A DNA stretch of 6,250 nucleotides from Flavobacteriales bacterium UBA1112 (lineage in GTDB: Bacteria; Bacteroidota; Bacteroidia; Flavobacteriales_D; Sanyastnellaceae), in assembly GCA_002313415.1 (NCBI GenBank), contig DCBH01000092.1, positions 1,576-7,825 of the forward strand, read 5' to 3'. The notes under the pieces are model-generated. The model searched no databases and was not told the origin of the DNA. It saw nothing but the letters and a program-made list of their open reading frames with translations. Each line of letters opens with the position of its first letter. The first letter of the stretch is position 1. Shown here one piece after another: positions 1-6,250 of the stretch. Both the position numbers and the translations under genes were made by a program.

Positions 1-312
1 CAAGGCGTCGAGCTTCTCAACGAGGACATTCTTGGGTACAGCACCCACACTTTTGTCTACCACCTCGCCGTCTTTCAAAAAGATGATGGTTGGGATGTTG
101 CGAATGCCAAAGCGTTGACTCACATCGCTGTTGTGATCTACGTTGACTTTCCCCACGACCGCTTTGCCGTCGTAGTCACCAGCCAATTCCTCAACCACAG
201 GGCCAACCATGCGGCAAGGGCCACACCATTCAGCCCAAAAATCAATAAGTACAGGCTTGTCGCTCTTGATTGCGAGCTCCTCGAAGTTTGAGTCTGTGAA
301 TTCTACTGCCAT
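1..312 (-). CDS. trxA: Thioredoxin (3' end cut by window edge)
   Basis: Cytoplasmic thiol-disulfide oxidoreductase that reduces protein disulfides and is itself re-reduced by thioredoxin reductase; family substrates include ribonucleotide reductase. The 104 visible codons form one open frame beginning ATG at 312, and no stop is reached, so only the last few residues are missing (E. coli Trx has 109). The active site WCGPC lies at residues 29-33, preceded by the beta-strand VLIDFWAEW, and the cis-proline loop NIPT is at 72-75 (Pro74). The buried Asp is D24. There is no signal peptide, so this is the cytoplasmic form rather than a periplasmic TlpA/ResA type. The start gives a canonical N-terminus, and a strong Bacteroidota-type promoter sits just upstream. 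The gene lies 153 bp downstream of dnaE on the same strand, a pairing I recall as common in Bacteroidota. Read-through from dnaE is possible, but its own promoter probably dominates. Confidence 0.97.
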   Translation of the reverse strand, partial: MAVEFTDSNFEELAIKSDKPVLIDFWAEWCGPCRMVGPVVEELAGDYDGKAVVGKVNVDHNSDVSQRFGIRNIPTIIFLKDGEVVDKSVGAVPKNVLVEKLDAL

Positions 313-343
313 GATTTAAAAAATTCGGTTTCTCAGAAGTAAG

Positions 344-374
344 CAAAGGTATCCGTGTGTTGTTCACGACCAAA
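344..374 (-). promoter_or_regulatory. trxA promoter, Bacteroidota sigma type
   Basis: On the minus strand TTTG (374-371) is followed after exactly 19 bp by TACCTTTG (351-344). This matches the primary sigma consensus known from Bacteroides and Flavobacterium (TTTG at -33, TAnnTTTG at -7). Transcription would begin near 337-340, giving a leader of about 25-30 nt. That leader has no Shine-Dalgarno sequence and ends in an AT-rich run before the ATG at 312. Assignment is by consensus only. Confidence 0.75.
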
Positions 375-379
375 GGTCG
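367..379. repeat. Dyad symmetry over the trxA -33 box
   Basis: CGACC (367-371) and GGTCG (375-379) form a perfect 5-bp inverted repeat around a 3-nt centre. The centre and one inner base are the -33 box of the trxA promoter. It could be a repressor or activator site, or a weak hairpin at the end of the dnaE transcript. No T-tract follows on either strand, so it is not a normal intrinsic terminator. Chance occurrence of such a short dyad is possible. Confidence 0.35.
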
Positions 380-465
380 AAACGTCTTCACGCGATGTCA
401 TTTTTCAACCTTTTGGCTCGAAATGCGTGGACAAAGAACTCCCCATGCATTGAACAAATTTCAAC

Positions 466-3400
466 TTACTTCTTCAAATCAAGCCTGTACTGAGCCTGAC
501 CTGGAATGCACAATTGCTCAAGATCACTCACAAACTCATCGTGGAGTTGAACCTTCGAAGTGCGACTCGGCATGTCGAGCTTGGCCTCATCATCATAAAT
601 CTCCAAGGTGACACCCACATTGCCAGGATGTTTCTCAACACTTGAACTGAATCGATTGACCCAACCGTCATCCAAAGCACTGAGTTGAATTTGGATGTGC
701 AAACGGCTGATGCGCTTTTCTCTCGCCTCAGACAAAAGCTCAATCGATTGAATCTTGGCTTCCAAATCCTCGCGACCGTACCCTTGCTCCTTCACTTGAG
801 CAGTCACCATGACCATCCATCCCTCCACCATAAATTCCTTGAACTTCACATAGTCTTCCCCAAAGCACCGAAACTCGTACACGCCCTTAAAGTCTTCGAT
901 GGAAAAGAAACCCCAAGGCCTACCCGCTTTGCTGATGCGGTGCTCACAGGCCAAAATCAACCCACCAAACGTGAGTTTTTTGCCTTTTTCCTGAGCCAAG
1001 TTGTCCAAACGAGTGAGGCCACCCTTCGCACACAGATGTTCGAGCTCGAAGCGAAACTTGTCCAGAGGGTGTCCCGAGATGTAAACGCCAACGATGTCCC
1101 GTTCCTTGTTCAGCAAATCCATAGATGGCCATTCTTCGCACTCTGGAACGGGTGGCTCGGGAATGTCCATGGCGCCATCGTCCCCGCCAAAAAGAGATGC
1201 TTGAGCGGAATTCGCAGTCTCTTGGTTGGCTGCACCAAAACGAACCGCCAACTCAATCAGAGTTCTTTCTTTGTGATCAAGTGCAAAAAATTGGGCTCGG
1301 TGCAGGCCAAAACTGTCAAATGCTCCGCCCACGGCCAGTGCTTCGAAGACTCGCTTGTTGCAATCCTTCAAATTGACACGGCATGCGAAATCAAACAACG
1401 ACGTATATGTTGAACCTTCTCTCCCCTCGACGATGGCAATGACAGCACCTTCCCCTACTCCTCGCATGGCCCCAAGGCCAAATCGAATGGCTCCATCCTT
1501 GTTTACCGTGAATTTGAATGCCGACTCATTGACGTCTGGCCCAAGGACGGGAACGCCCTGCCGCCTCGACTCTTCCATCAGATTGGTGACCTCCTTGATG
1601 TCGTTCATGTTGTTGGACAGCTGCGCCGCCATGAACTCAGCTGGATAGTTGGCTTTGAGGTATGCGGTTTGGTAGGCCACCCATGCGTAGCAAGTAGAAT
1701 GCGATTTGTTAAATGCGTAGGATGCAAAGGCCTCCCAGTCGGTCCAAATTTTCGCCAGCTTGACCGGGTCGTGACCATTGGCTATGCCTCGCTCCATGAA
1801 GTCCGGCTTCATCTTGTCGATGATGGCCTTCTTCTTCTTGCCCATGGCCTTTCGCAAGCTGTCGGCTTCTCCTTTGGAAAATCCTGCCAATTTCTGGGAC
1901 AAGAGCATGACTTGCTCCTGATACACCGTGATGCCGTAGGTTTCCTCGAGGTGCTCCTTACAAGCCTCCAAATCGTAGGTGATGACCTGCTTCCCGTGCT
2001 TTCTTGCAACGAAGTCCGGAATGTATTCCATCGGACCAGGACGATATAGGGCATTCATCGCAATCAAGTCCCCAAAGACTGTTGGCTTCAAAGACTTCAA
2101 GTGCTTTTGCATGCCTGCAGATTCGTACTGGAATATGCCGACCGTATCTCCTCGTTGAAATAGCTCATAGGTCTTGGCATCGTCCAACGGAAACAAATCG
2201 GGATCGAGATCTTCGCCGTGTCTCAGTTTGACATTCTTCACAGCGTCTTTGATGACCGTGAGTGTCTTGAGGCCCAAAAAGTCCATCTTCAGCAGCCCCG
2301 CGTCCTCTGCGACCGCGTTGTCAAATTGCGTACAGGCCATGGCACTGTCCTTGGCGGTTGCGACGGGAACGAAGTTGGTGATGTCATCTGGCGTGATGAT
2401 GACCCCACAGGCATGGATGCCAGTGTTCCGAACGCTGCCCTCCAAGACGCGCGCTGTTTGCAATGTGCGCCCTTCTAAGTTTTTCTGCGCACTGATTTTT
2501 TTGAGTTCTTTGACCATGGCGAGCCCCTCACTCCTCACTTTTTCCTTGAGCGCCTTGTCATTCAGGGAAAACATTTTTTTCAGTGAGATGTCTGGAACGA
2601 GTTTGGCCAATCGATCTGCATCGCCCAGAGGCAACTCCATGACGCGTGCTGTGTCTCGGATGGACGATTTGGCTGCCATGGTGCCGTAAGTGATGATTTG
2701 AGCCACTTGATTGGCACCATACTTTTCAATCACGTAGTCGATGACCTTGCCGCGACCCTCGTCATCGAAGTCGATGTCAATGTCAGGCAGGCTGATTCGA
2801 TCTGGATTCAAAAACCTCTCAAACAGCAAGTCGTATTTGATTGGGTCTACATTGGTGATGCCCACGCAATACGCCACTGCCGAGCCTGCAGCCGAACCAC
2901 GACCCGGCCCCACACTTACGCCCATCTCTCGGGCAGCCGTTGTGAAATCCTGTACGATGAGGAAATAACCCGGATAACCAGTGCGCTCAATCGTCTGCAG
3001 CTCAAATTCCAAGCGCTCGCGAACTTCTTCTGTGATTTCGCTGTAGCGTTTCTCTGCACCCTGAAAAGTGATGTGCCTCAAGTAAGCATTCTCCCCGCGT
3101 TTGCCTCCGTCTTTTGCATCTTCGGCATGAACAAATTCACTGGGGATGTCGAAGGCAGGCAACAGCACATCGCGTTCAAGGGCATACGTCTCAACCTCAT
3201 CCACCAGCATGGCAATGTTGGTGATGGCTTCAGGGACATCCGCGAACAGCCTCTTCATTTCTTCTGGCGACTTCAAATAAAAGCTGTCGTTGGGAAACCC
3301 AAAACGGAATTCTCTTCCACGCTTACCCACATAGCGTTTGGGTTCGCTGACGTTGCGTGCATCCTTCACACACAACAAAATGTCATGGGCCTCACTTTGG

Positions 3401-4749
3401 TCTTGGCGCGTGTAATAGCTGTTGTTGCTCGCCACCAACTTGACGCCGTGCTTTGAGGCCAAACTCATCAAGGTCTCGTTCACTACGACCTCTTCTTCCA
3501 AACCGTGGCGATTCAACTCCACATAGAAATCGTCGCCCATGAGACTCTTCCAGAACAGCAAAGCCTCTTCCGCCTGGGTCTCACCCACATTTAAAATCAA
3601 TGAAGGCACCTCACCAAACAAACCTCCGGTGAGGACAATCAAATCATTTTTGTACTCCTCGACAAGCGATCTGTCAATGCGGGGTACGTAATAAAATCCA
3701 TCGGTGTATGCTTTGGATGCCAGCTTGGCCAAATTGTGATAGCCCTTTTTGTTTTTGGCCAAAAAGACCGTGGGGTATCCGTTGTCCTTGACACTTTTGT
3801 CGTGCATGTCGCGACACACATTCAACTCCGCTCCAACAATCGGTTTGATGCCCTCCTTGGAACACGCGCGCACAAATTGAAAGGCTGCCATCATGTTTCC
3901 GTGGTCTGTCACTGCAAGTGCTGGCATGCCCATTTCCTTCGCTGCAGCAACCAATTCGTTCACGGGGCTGACGGCTTGCAAGACACTGAACTGGGAGTGC
4001 ACATGCAAATGACTGAAGGGAACCTCCGCGAGCGCATCCGATGAAGGCACCTCGACCTCGGGTTTGGACATGTCACTTGCCCCCTGCTTTTCTTTGGGCG
4101 TCTCGAAGTTGGCCACTTCAAGTTGAGGCGCCTCATAATGGACGGCTTTGGGATCTGTGATGTCGGGCCGCTCAATGACTCCTAAGCGCACCATTTCGAA
4201 AAAACATCGCGCAGTAGCTGCTACATCATAAGCAGCATCATGGGCATCACCAAAGCCCTCATCAAACAGCTTTTGGTGCAGTTCTGTCAAGGTCGGCCAC
4301 TTGAATTTGCCGCCGCGACCGCCAGGAATCGCACAGAAATCAGTACCCTCTTCTTTCGAGTCGATGATGGACATTCCCATCAGAGGTTCCGCGGGTTGGC
4401 CAAGTCGCAGCAACTCTGCTCCAACAACGTTGACATCAAAGCCCACATTGTGTCCCATAACATACTTTGCTTGGGCAGCATCCGACATGAAATCGGCCAG
4501 CACTTTTTCTAACGGCACACCATCGGCGAGGGCTCGGTCAGTAGTGATGCCATGAATCTTTGTGGAGTTGAATGGAATGGTAAATCCTTCTGGTGCCACA
4601 ATGAAGTTTCCGCGTGAAAGCAATCTGCCCTGCTTGTCATGCAATTGCCAAGCCAACTGAACCAGTCGTGGCCAATTGTCTGCGTCCGATATCGGTGCAT
4701 TCCAGTCCCTCGGCAGTCCCGTCGTTTCCGTGTCGTAAATCAGAATCAT
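466..4749 (-). CDS. dnaE: DNA polymerase III alpha subunit with fused N-terminal DEDDh exonuclease
   Basis: Replicative polymerase of the chromosome, 1427 aa from the chosen start. Residues 1-195 are a DEDDh exonuclease: D6 and E8 in YDTETTG, D105 in GHNVGFD, H170 and D175 in HDAAYD, all present. A polar linker (about 196-242) leads to the PHP domain (about 243-470, HLHVHS at 247-252, TDHG at 281-284). The polymerase core has GPGRGS at 614-619, PDIDIDF at 655-661 (catalytic D658, D660) and MDFLGL at 822-827 (D823), followed by SYAFNKSHS at 1010-1018. Next come an HhH segment (about 1090-1104), a clamp-binding motif QASLF at 1183-1187, an OB-fold (about 1258-1300) and a C-terminal domain. The frame could open earlier, at 4944, but those 65 residues look unlike protein and would run antisense into folE; ATG 4749 gives the usual MILIYDTETTG start. 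Fusion of proofreading to DnaE is usual in Flavobacteriia, unlike E. coli, where DnaQ is separate. The PHP metal site looks partly lost. The stop is TAA at 468-466. I see no convincing promoter on its strand. Confidence 0.98.
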   Translation of the reverse strand: MILIYDTETTGLPRDWNAPISDADNWPRLVQLAWQLHDKQGRLLSRGNFIVAPEGFTIPFNSTKIHGITTDRALADGVPLEKVLADFMSDAAQAKYVMGHNVGFDVNVVGAELLRLGQPAEPLMGMSIIDSKEEGTDFCAIPGGRGGKFKWPTLTELHQKLFDEGFGDAHDAAYDVAATARCFFEMVRLGVIERPDITDPKAVHYEAPQLEVANFETPKEKQGASDMSKPEVEVPSSDALAEVPFSHLHVHSQFSVLQAVSPVNELVAAAKEMGMPALAVTDHGNMMAAFQFVRACSKEGIKPIVGAELNVCRDMHDKSVKDNGYPTVFLAKNKKGYHNLAKLASKAYTDGFYYVPRIDRSLVEEYKNDLIVLTGGLFGEVPSLILNVGETQAEEALLFWKSLMGDDFYVELNRHGLEEEVVVNETLMSLASKHGVKLVASNNSYYTRQDQSEAHDILLCVKDARNVSEPKRYVGKRGREFRFGFPNDSFYLKSPEEMKRLFADVPEAITNIAMLVDEVETYALERDVLLPAFDIPSEFVHAEDAKDGGKRGENAYLRHITFQGAEKRYSEITEEVRERLEFELQTIERTGYPGYFLIVQDFTTAAREMGVSVGPGRGSAAGSAVAYCVGITNVDPIKYDLLFERFLNPDRISLPDIDIDFDDEGRGKVIDYVIEKYGANQVAQIITYGTMAAKSSIRDTARVMELPLGDADRLAKLVPDISLKKMFSLNDKALKEKVRSEGLAMVKELKKISAQKNLEGRTLQTARVLEGSVRNTGIHACGVIITPDDITNFVPVATAKDSAMACTQFDNAVAEDAGLLKMDFLGLKTLTVIKDAVKNVKLRHGEDLDPDLFPLDDAKTYELFQRGDTVGIFQYESAGMQKHLKSLKPTVFGDLIAMNALYRPGPMEYIPDFVARKHGKQVITYDLEACKEHLEETYGITVYQEQVMLLSQKLAGFSKGEADSLRKAMGKKKKAIIDKMKPDFMERGIANGHDPVKLAKIWTDWEAFASYAFNKSHSTCYAWVAYQTAYLKANYPAEFMAAQLSNNMNDIKEVTNLMEESRRQGVPVLGPDVNESAFKFTVNKDGAIRFGLGAMRGVGEGAVIAIVEGREGSTYTSLFDFACRVNLKDCNKRVFEALAVGGAFDSFGLHRAQFFALDHKERTLIELAVRFGAANQETANSAQASLFGGDDGAMDIPEPPVPECEEWPSMDLLNKERDIVGVYISGHPLDKFRFELEHLCAKGGLTRLDNLAQEKGKKLTFGGLILACEHRISKAGRPWGFFSIEDFKGVYEFRCFGEDYVKFKEFMVEGWMVMVTAQVKEQGYGREDLEAKIQSIELLSEAREKRISRLHIQIQLSALDDGWVNRFSSSVEKHPGNVGVTLEIYDDEAKLDMPSRTSKVQLHDEFVSDLEQLCIPGQAQYRLDLKK

Positions 4750-4778
4750 CGAGCCATCTAAATTCGAGAAATCTTGGG

Positions 4779-4804
4779 TGTTCGAACATCTGAAGGGTGC
4801 CCTT
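4779..4804. promoter_or_regulatory. Two adjacent dyads between dnaE and folE
   Basis: TGTTCGAACA at 4779-4788 is a perfect 10-bp palindrome. Four bases on, AAGGG (4793-4797) and CCCTT (4800-4804) form a second inverted repeat with a 2-bp centre. Both lie in the 123-bp divergent region, 30 and 44 bp upstream of the dnaE start and about 70-90 bp upstream of folE. They are placed where a factor could act on either gene. No known operator is recognised, so function is inferred from position and symmetry only. Confidence 0.3.
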
Positions 4805-4832
4805 GTTTTCCACAATGCATCCCCATGTGTCG

Positions 4833-4840
4833 TACTTTCG
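4833..4840 (+). promoter_or_regulatory. folE: Possible folE -7 box
   Basis: TACTTTCG differs by one base from the Bacteroidota -7 consensus TAnnTTTG and lies 32 bp before the folE start codon, a sensible distance. No good -33 TTTG occurs at 17-23 bp; the nearest are TTTC (4807-4810, 22 bp gap) and TTG (4803-4805, 27 bp gap). Tentative. Confidence 0.3.
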
Positions 4841-4872
4841 CACTTGGACTGCCTGAATAAAGGACTGCCAAC

Positions 4873-5562
4873 ATGACTACTCTTTCTTCTCCCAACACCC
4901 CAAAGGATTCCAACCCTGACTTCGATGTTCTCGGCGATCAACACGTTGGAACTTCAATCGACACTCCCCTTCGGGACGATGCATTCGACCTGAGCGATGA
5001 TGCCAAAATCGAGGCCATCGAGGGTAAGTTCCGTGACATTATGGAGATCATGGGACTCGATTTGACTGACGACAGTCTGTCTGGCACCCCACATCGCGTT
5101 GCGAAGATGTATGTCAAGGAAATTTTTGCGGGCTTGAACCCTGAAAACCATCCCAACGTCAAAACCTTTGACAACATCTATGGTTACGACCATATGTTGG
5201 TGGAACGCAACATCAACTTGAATTCTACATGCGAGCACCACTTCCTTCCTATTGTAGGCGTGGCACATGTGGCTTACATCCCGGAAGGTCGTGTTGTGGG
5301 CTTGAGCAAACTCAATCGCATTGTGGATTACTACGCGAAAAGGCCCCAGGTGCAAGAACGTCTTTCACGGCAAGTACTCACCGCCTTGCAAAACACGTTG
5401 GGAACGCCAAACGTCGCGGTGGTGATGGATGCCAAGCATTTGTGCGTATCGAGCCGCGGCATTCAGGACGAAGGAAGTTCGACTGTGACGGCCAGTTACG
5501 GGGGGCTGTTTGAGTCTTCCCCTGAGGTGCGTGCGGAGTTCCTTCAGCACATCGACGGCTAA
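4873..5562 (+). CDS. folE: GTP cyclohydrolase I
   Basis: Converts GTP to 7,8-dihydroneopterin triphosphate and formate, the first step of tetrahydrofolate (and other pterin) synthesis; family members are cytoplasmic toroidal homodecamers with one zinc per active site. At 229 aa it is about the length of the E. coli enzyme (222). The first 45 or so residues are a polar, acidic, poorly conserved extension; the catalytic fold follows. NSTCEHHFLP (117-126) supplies zinc ligands C120 and H123 and the adjacent H122. GLSKLNRIVDYYAKRPQVQE (143-162) is the classic GCH-I signature. HLC at 189-191 supplies H189 and the third zinc ligand C191. LCVSSRGI replaces the more common LCMTMRGV, a variant I associate with Bacteroidota. 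The start is fixed by an in-frame TAA at 4858-4860; AGGA at 4861-4864 is a modest Shine-Dalgarno candidate. It is divergent from dnaE and lies 103 bp before rpsP, which probably has its own promoter. Confidence 0.97.
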   Translation: MTTLSSPNTPKDSNPDFDVLGDQHVGTSIDTPLRDDAFDLSDDAKIEAIEGKFRDIMEIMGLDLTDDSLSGTPHRVAKMYVKEIFAGLNPENHPNVKTFDNIYGYDHMLVERNINLNSTCEHHFLPIVGVAHVAYIPEGRVVGLSKLNRIVDYYAKRPQVQERLSRQVLTALQNTLGTPNVAVVMDAKHLCVSSRGIQDEGSSTVTASYGGLFESSPEVRAEFLQHIDG

Positions 5563-5579
5563 CTTTCCCCAGAATTCAT

Positions 5580-5609
5580 GTGCATTGCCGCAGAGATTGA
5601 CTATCTTTG
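5580..5609 (+). promoter_or_regulatory. rpsP: Likely rpsP promoter, Bacteroidota type
   Basis: TATCTTTG at 5602-5609 is a perfect match to the -7 consensus TAnnTTTG. The -33 element is weak: GTG at 5580-5582 stands 19 bp upstream in place of TTG; a true TTG at 5585-5587 is too close (14 bp). Transcription would start near 5613-5616, giving an rpsP leader of about 50 nt. It lies just after the folE stop, so rpsP need not depend on folE transcription. Confidence 0.55.
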
Positions 5610-5633
5610 CGCTCCAATTTTGGATTTAACAAC

Positions 5634-5651
5634 AGGGTTTCGGACCCTTTT
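5634..5651 (+). promoter_or_regulatory. Small hairpin in the rpsP leader
   Basis: AGGGT (5634-5638) pairs with ACCCT (5644-5648) around the loop TTCGG, followed by TTT then AAAA. The stem is only 5 bp and the T-run short, so it is a poor terminator for folE. It ends 17 nt before the rpsP ATG, inside the predicted leader, where it could influence translation start. No known ribosomal-protein leader family is recognised. Confidence 0.35.
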
Positions 5652-5665
5652 AAAACGTTTCAACC

Positions 5666-6250
5666 ATGGCTGTACGCCTTCGACTCCAACGTCACGGTAA
5701 AAAAGGAAAAGCTTTTTACCATCTTGTAGCTGCTGATGTCCGCGCCAAGCGCGATGGGCGATTCATTGAGAAACTCGGCACATACAATCCCAACACCAAC
5801 CCAGCCACCATTGATGTGGTCCACGATCGGGCTTTGCACTGGCTGCAAGAAGGAGCACAACCGTCAGATACAGTTCGAGCCATTTTGAAGCACACGGGGG
5901 CCATTTACCACAACCACCTTTTGAAGGGGGTTCAGAAGGGAGCCTTGACCGAGAAAGAGGCTCAAAAACGCTTTGATGCGTGGTACAACGACAAGCAAGC
6001 CAAGATTCAAGCCAAGCGCGACGGATTAGACGCTGCCGCTGAAAAAGAAATCAAAGATCGTCTTGCAGCGGAGCGCAAGCAAAGCGAAGAGCGAGCTGCC
6101 GCCCTTGCTGCCGCTGCATCTGAACTCGCTGCGGAAGTAGAAGCGGCAGCGGCTTCAGCGTCAGCTGAGGACGCACCTGCTGCCGAGGAAGCGCCTGCTG
6201 CTGAAGAAGCACCTGCTGCCGAGGAAGCGCCTGCTGCTGAAGAAGCACCT
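5666..6250 (+). CDS. rpsP: 30S ribosomal protein bS16, extended form (3' end cut by window edge)
   Basis: Small-subunit ribosomal protein that binds 16S rRNA early in 30S assembly. The 195 visible codons from ATG 5666 contain no stop. Residues 1-80 are the bS16 core: MAVRLRLQRHGKKGKAFYHL at the N-terminus, AKRDGRFIEKLGTYNPNTNP (27-46), and WLQEGAQPSDTVRAILK (59-75). Typical bS16 ends near here at about 80-90 aa. Residues 81-125 (HLLKGVQKGALTEKEAQKRF and onward) are an extension I recognise from Bacteroidota S16. From about 126 a charged, probably helical segment passes into an Ala/Glu tail ending in repeats of APAAEE. The start has no clear Shine-Dalgarno sequence, as is common for highly expressed genes in this phylum. 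Usual downstream partners such as rimM would lie beyond the window. Confidence 0.97.
   Translation, partial: MAVRLRLQRHGKKGKAFYHLVAADVRAKRDGRFIEKLGTYNPNTNPATIDVVHDRALHWLQEGAQPSDTVRAILKHTGAIYHNHLLKGVQKGALTEKEAQKRFDAWYNDKQAKIQAKRDGLDAAAEKEIKDRLAAERKQSEERAAALAAAASELAAEVEAAAASASAEDAPAAEEAPAAEEAPAAEEAPAAEEAP
6173..6250 (+). repeat. 36-bp tandem repeat in the rpsP tail
   Basis: A 36-bp unit at 6173-6208 is repeated without mismatch at 6209-6244, and a third copy begins at 6245 and runs off the window. Each unit encodes APAAEE twice, with the two halves using different synonymous codons (for example GCC GAG GAA against GCT GAA GAA). The protein period is therefore 6 residues and the DNA period 36 bp. 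Exact identity at synonymous sites points to recent duplication or slippage rather than selection on the peptide alone. Confidence 0.9.

Noticed and set aside
450..464. TTGAA/TTCAA inverted repeat just after the dnaE stop as a terminator.
   Set aside because: The stem is 5 AT-rich pairs and no T-tract follows on the minus strand.
685..1413. Plus-strand open frame of 242 codons opposite the dnaE C-terminal region.
   Set aside because: Antisense to the OB-fold, clamp motif and HhH of dnaE, with no recognisable protein features.
2698..3456. Plus-strand open frame of 252 codons opposite dnaE.
   Set aside because: It lies wholly antisense to conserved polymerase and PHP sequence and shows no domain of its own; best explained as a shadow frame.
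4637..4843. A minus-strand frame from GTG 4843 whose first 32 codons lie in the dnaE upstream region and read plausibly (KYDTWGCIVENKG).
   Set aside because: It runs out of frame deep into dnaE, has no recognisable family or start signal, and its second half is clearly an off-frame reading of the exonuclease.
4750..4944. Extension of the dnaE reading frame to ATG 4944, adding 65 residues.
   Set aside because: The added part is not protein-like, overlaps the folE start antisense, and precedes a textbook MILIYDTETTG exonuclease N-terminus.
6051..6248. Minus-strand Gln/Leu-rich repetitive frame.
   Set aside because: It is the complement of the rpsP Ala/Glu tandem repeat.
1..6250. CRISPR array, tRNA/rRNA, insertion sequence, phage or defence system.
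   Set aside because: No spaced direct repeats, RNA-gene sequences, transposase or terminal inverted repeats were seen; nearly all of the window is accounted for by four conserved genes.

Overview
The window looks like a stretch of core chromosome from a Bacteroidota bacterium, most likely Flavobacteriales or a close relative. Four things point there: a DNA polymerase III alpha subunit with a DEDDh exonuclease fused to its N-terminus, a bS16 ribosomal protein with a long Ala/Glu-rich C-terminal tail, a GTP cyclohydrolase I with the LCVSSRGI variant of its zinc motif, and promoter boxes of the Bacteroidota type (TTTG, about 19 bp, TAnnTTTG). Leaders have little or no Shine-Dalgarno sequence, which also fits. 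Base composition looks near balanced by eye, so this is not a very AT-rich flavobacterium. Genus cannot be told.

Layout. Positions 1-312 (minus) hold nearly all of trxA (thioredoxin), cut by the window edge. Positions 313-465 hold a good trxA promoter with a dyad across its -33 box. Positions 466-4749 (minus) hold dnaE, complete, with exonuclease, PHP, polymerase core, HhH, clamp-binding and OB regions. Positions 4750-4872 are a divergent intergenic region with two neighbouring dyad symmetries. Positions 4873-5562 (plus) hold folE, complete. Positions 5563-5665 hold a likely rpsP promoter and a small leader hairpin. Positions 5666-6250 (plus) hold rpsP, open at the window edge, ending in a perfect 36-bp coding tandem repeat.

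The genes are housekeeping functions rather than one pathway: chromosome replication with its own proofreading (dnaE), thiol-disulfide reduction, which may also supply ribonucleotide reductase (trxA), the first step of pterin/folate synthesis (folE), and small-subunit assembly (rpsP). dnaE and trxA run left and folE and rpsP run right from the shared 4750-4872 region.

I found no mobile element, CRISPR array, RNA gene, phage or defence cassette, and nothing that amounts to an undescribed system. The observations most worth checking are the apparently degenerate PHP metal site in a polymerase carrying an intact fused exonuclease, the expanding repeat in the rpsP tail, and the dyads in the intergenic regions.
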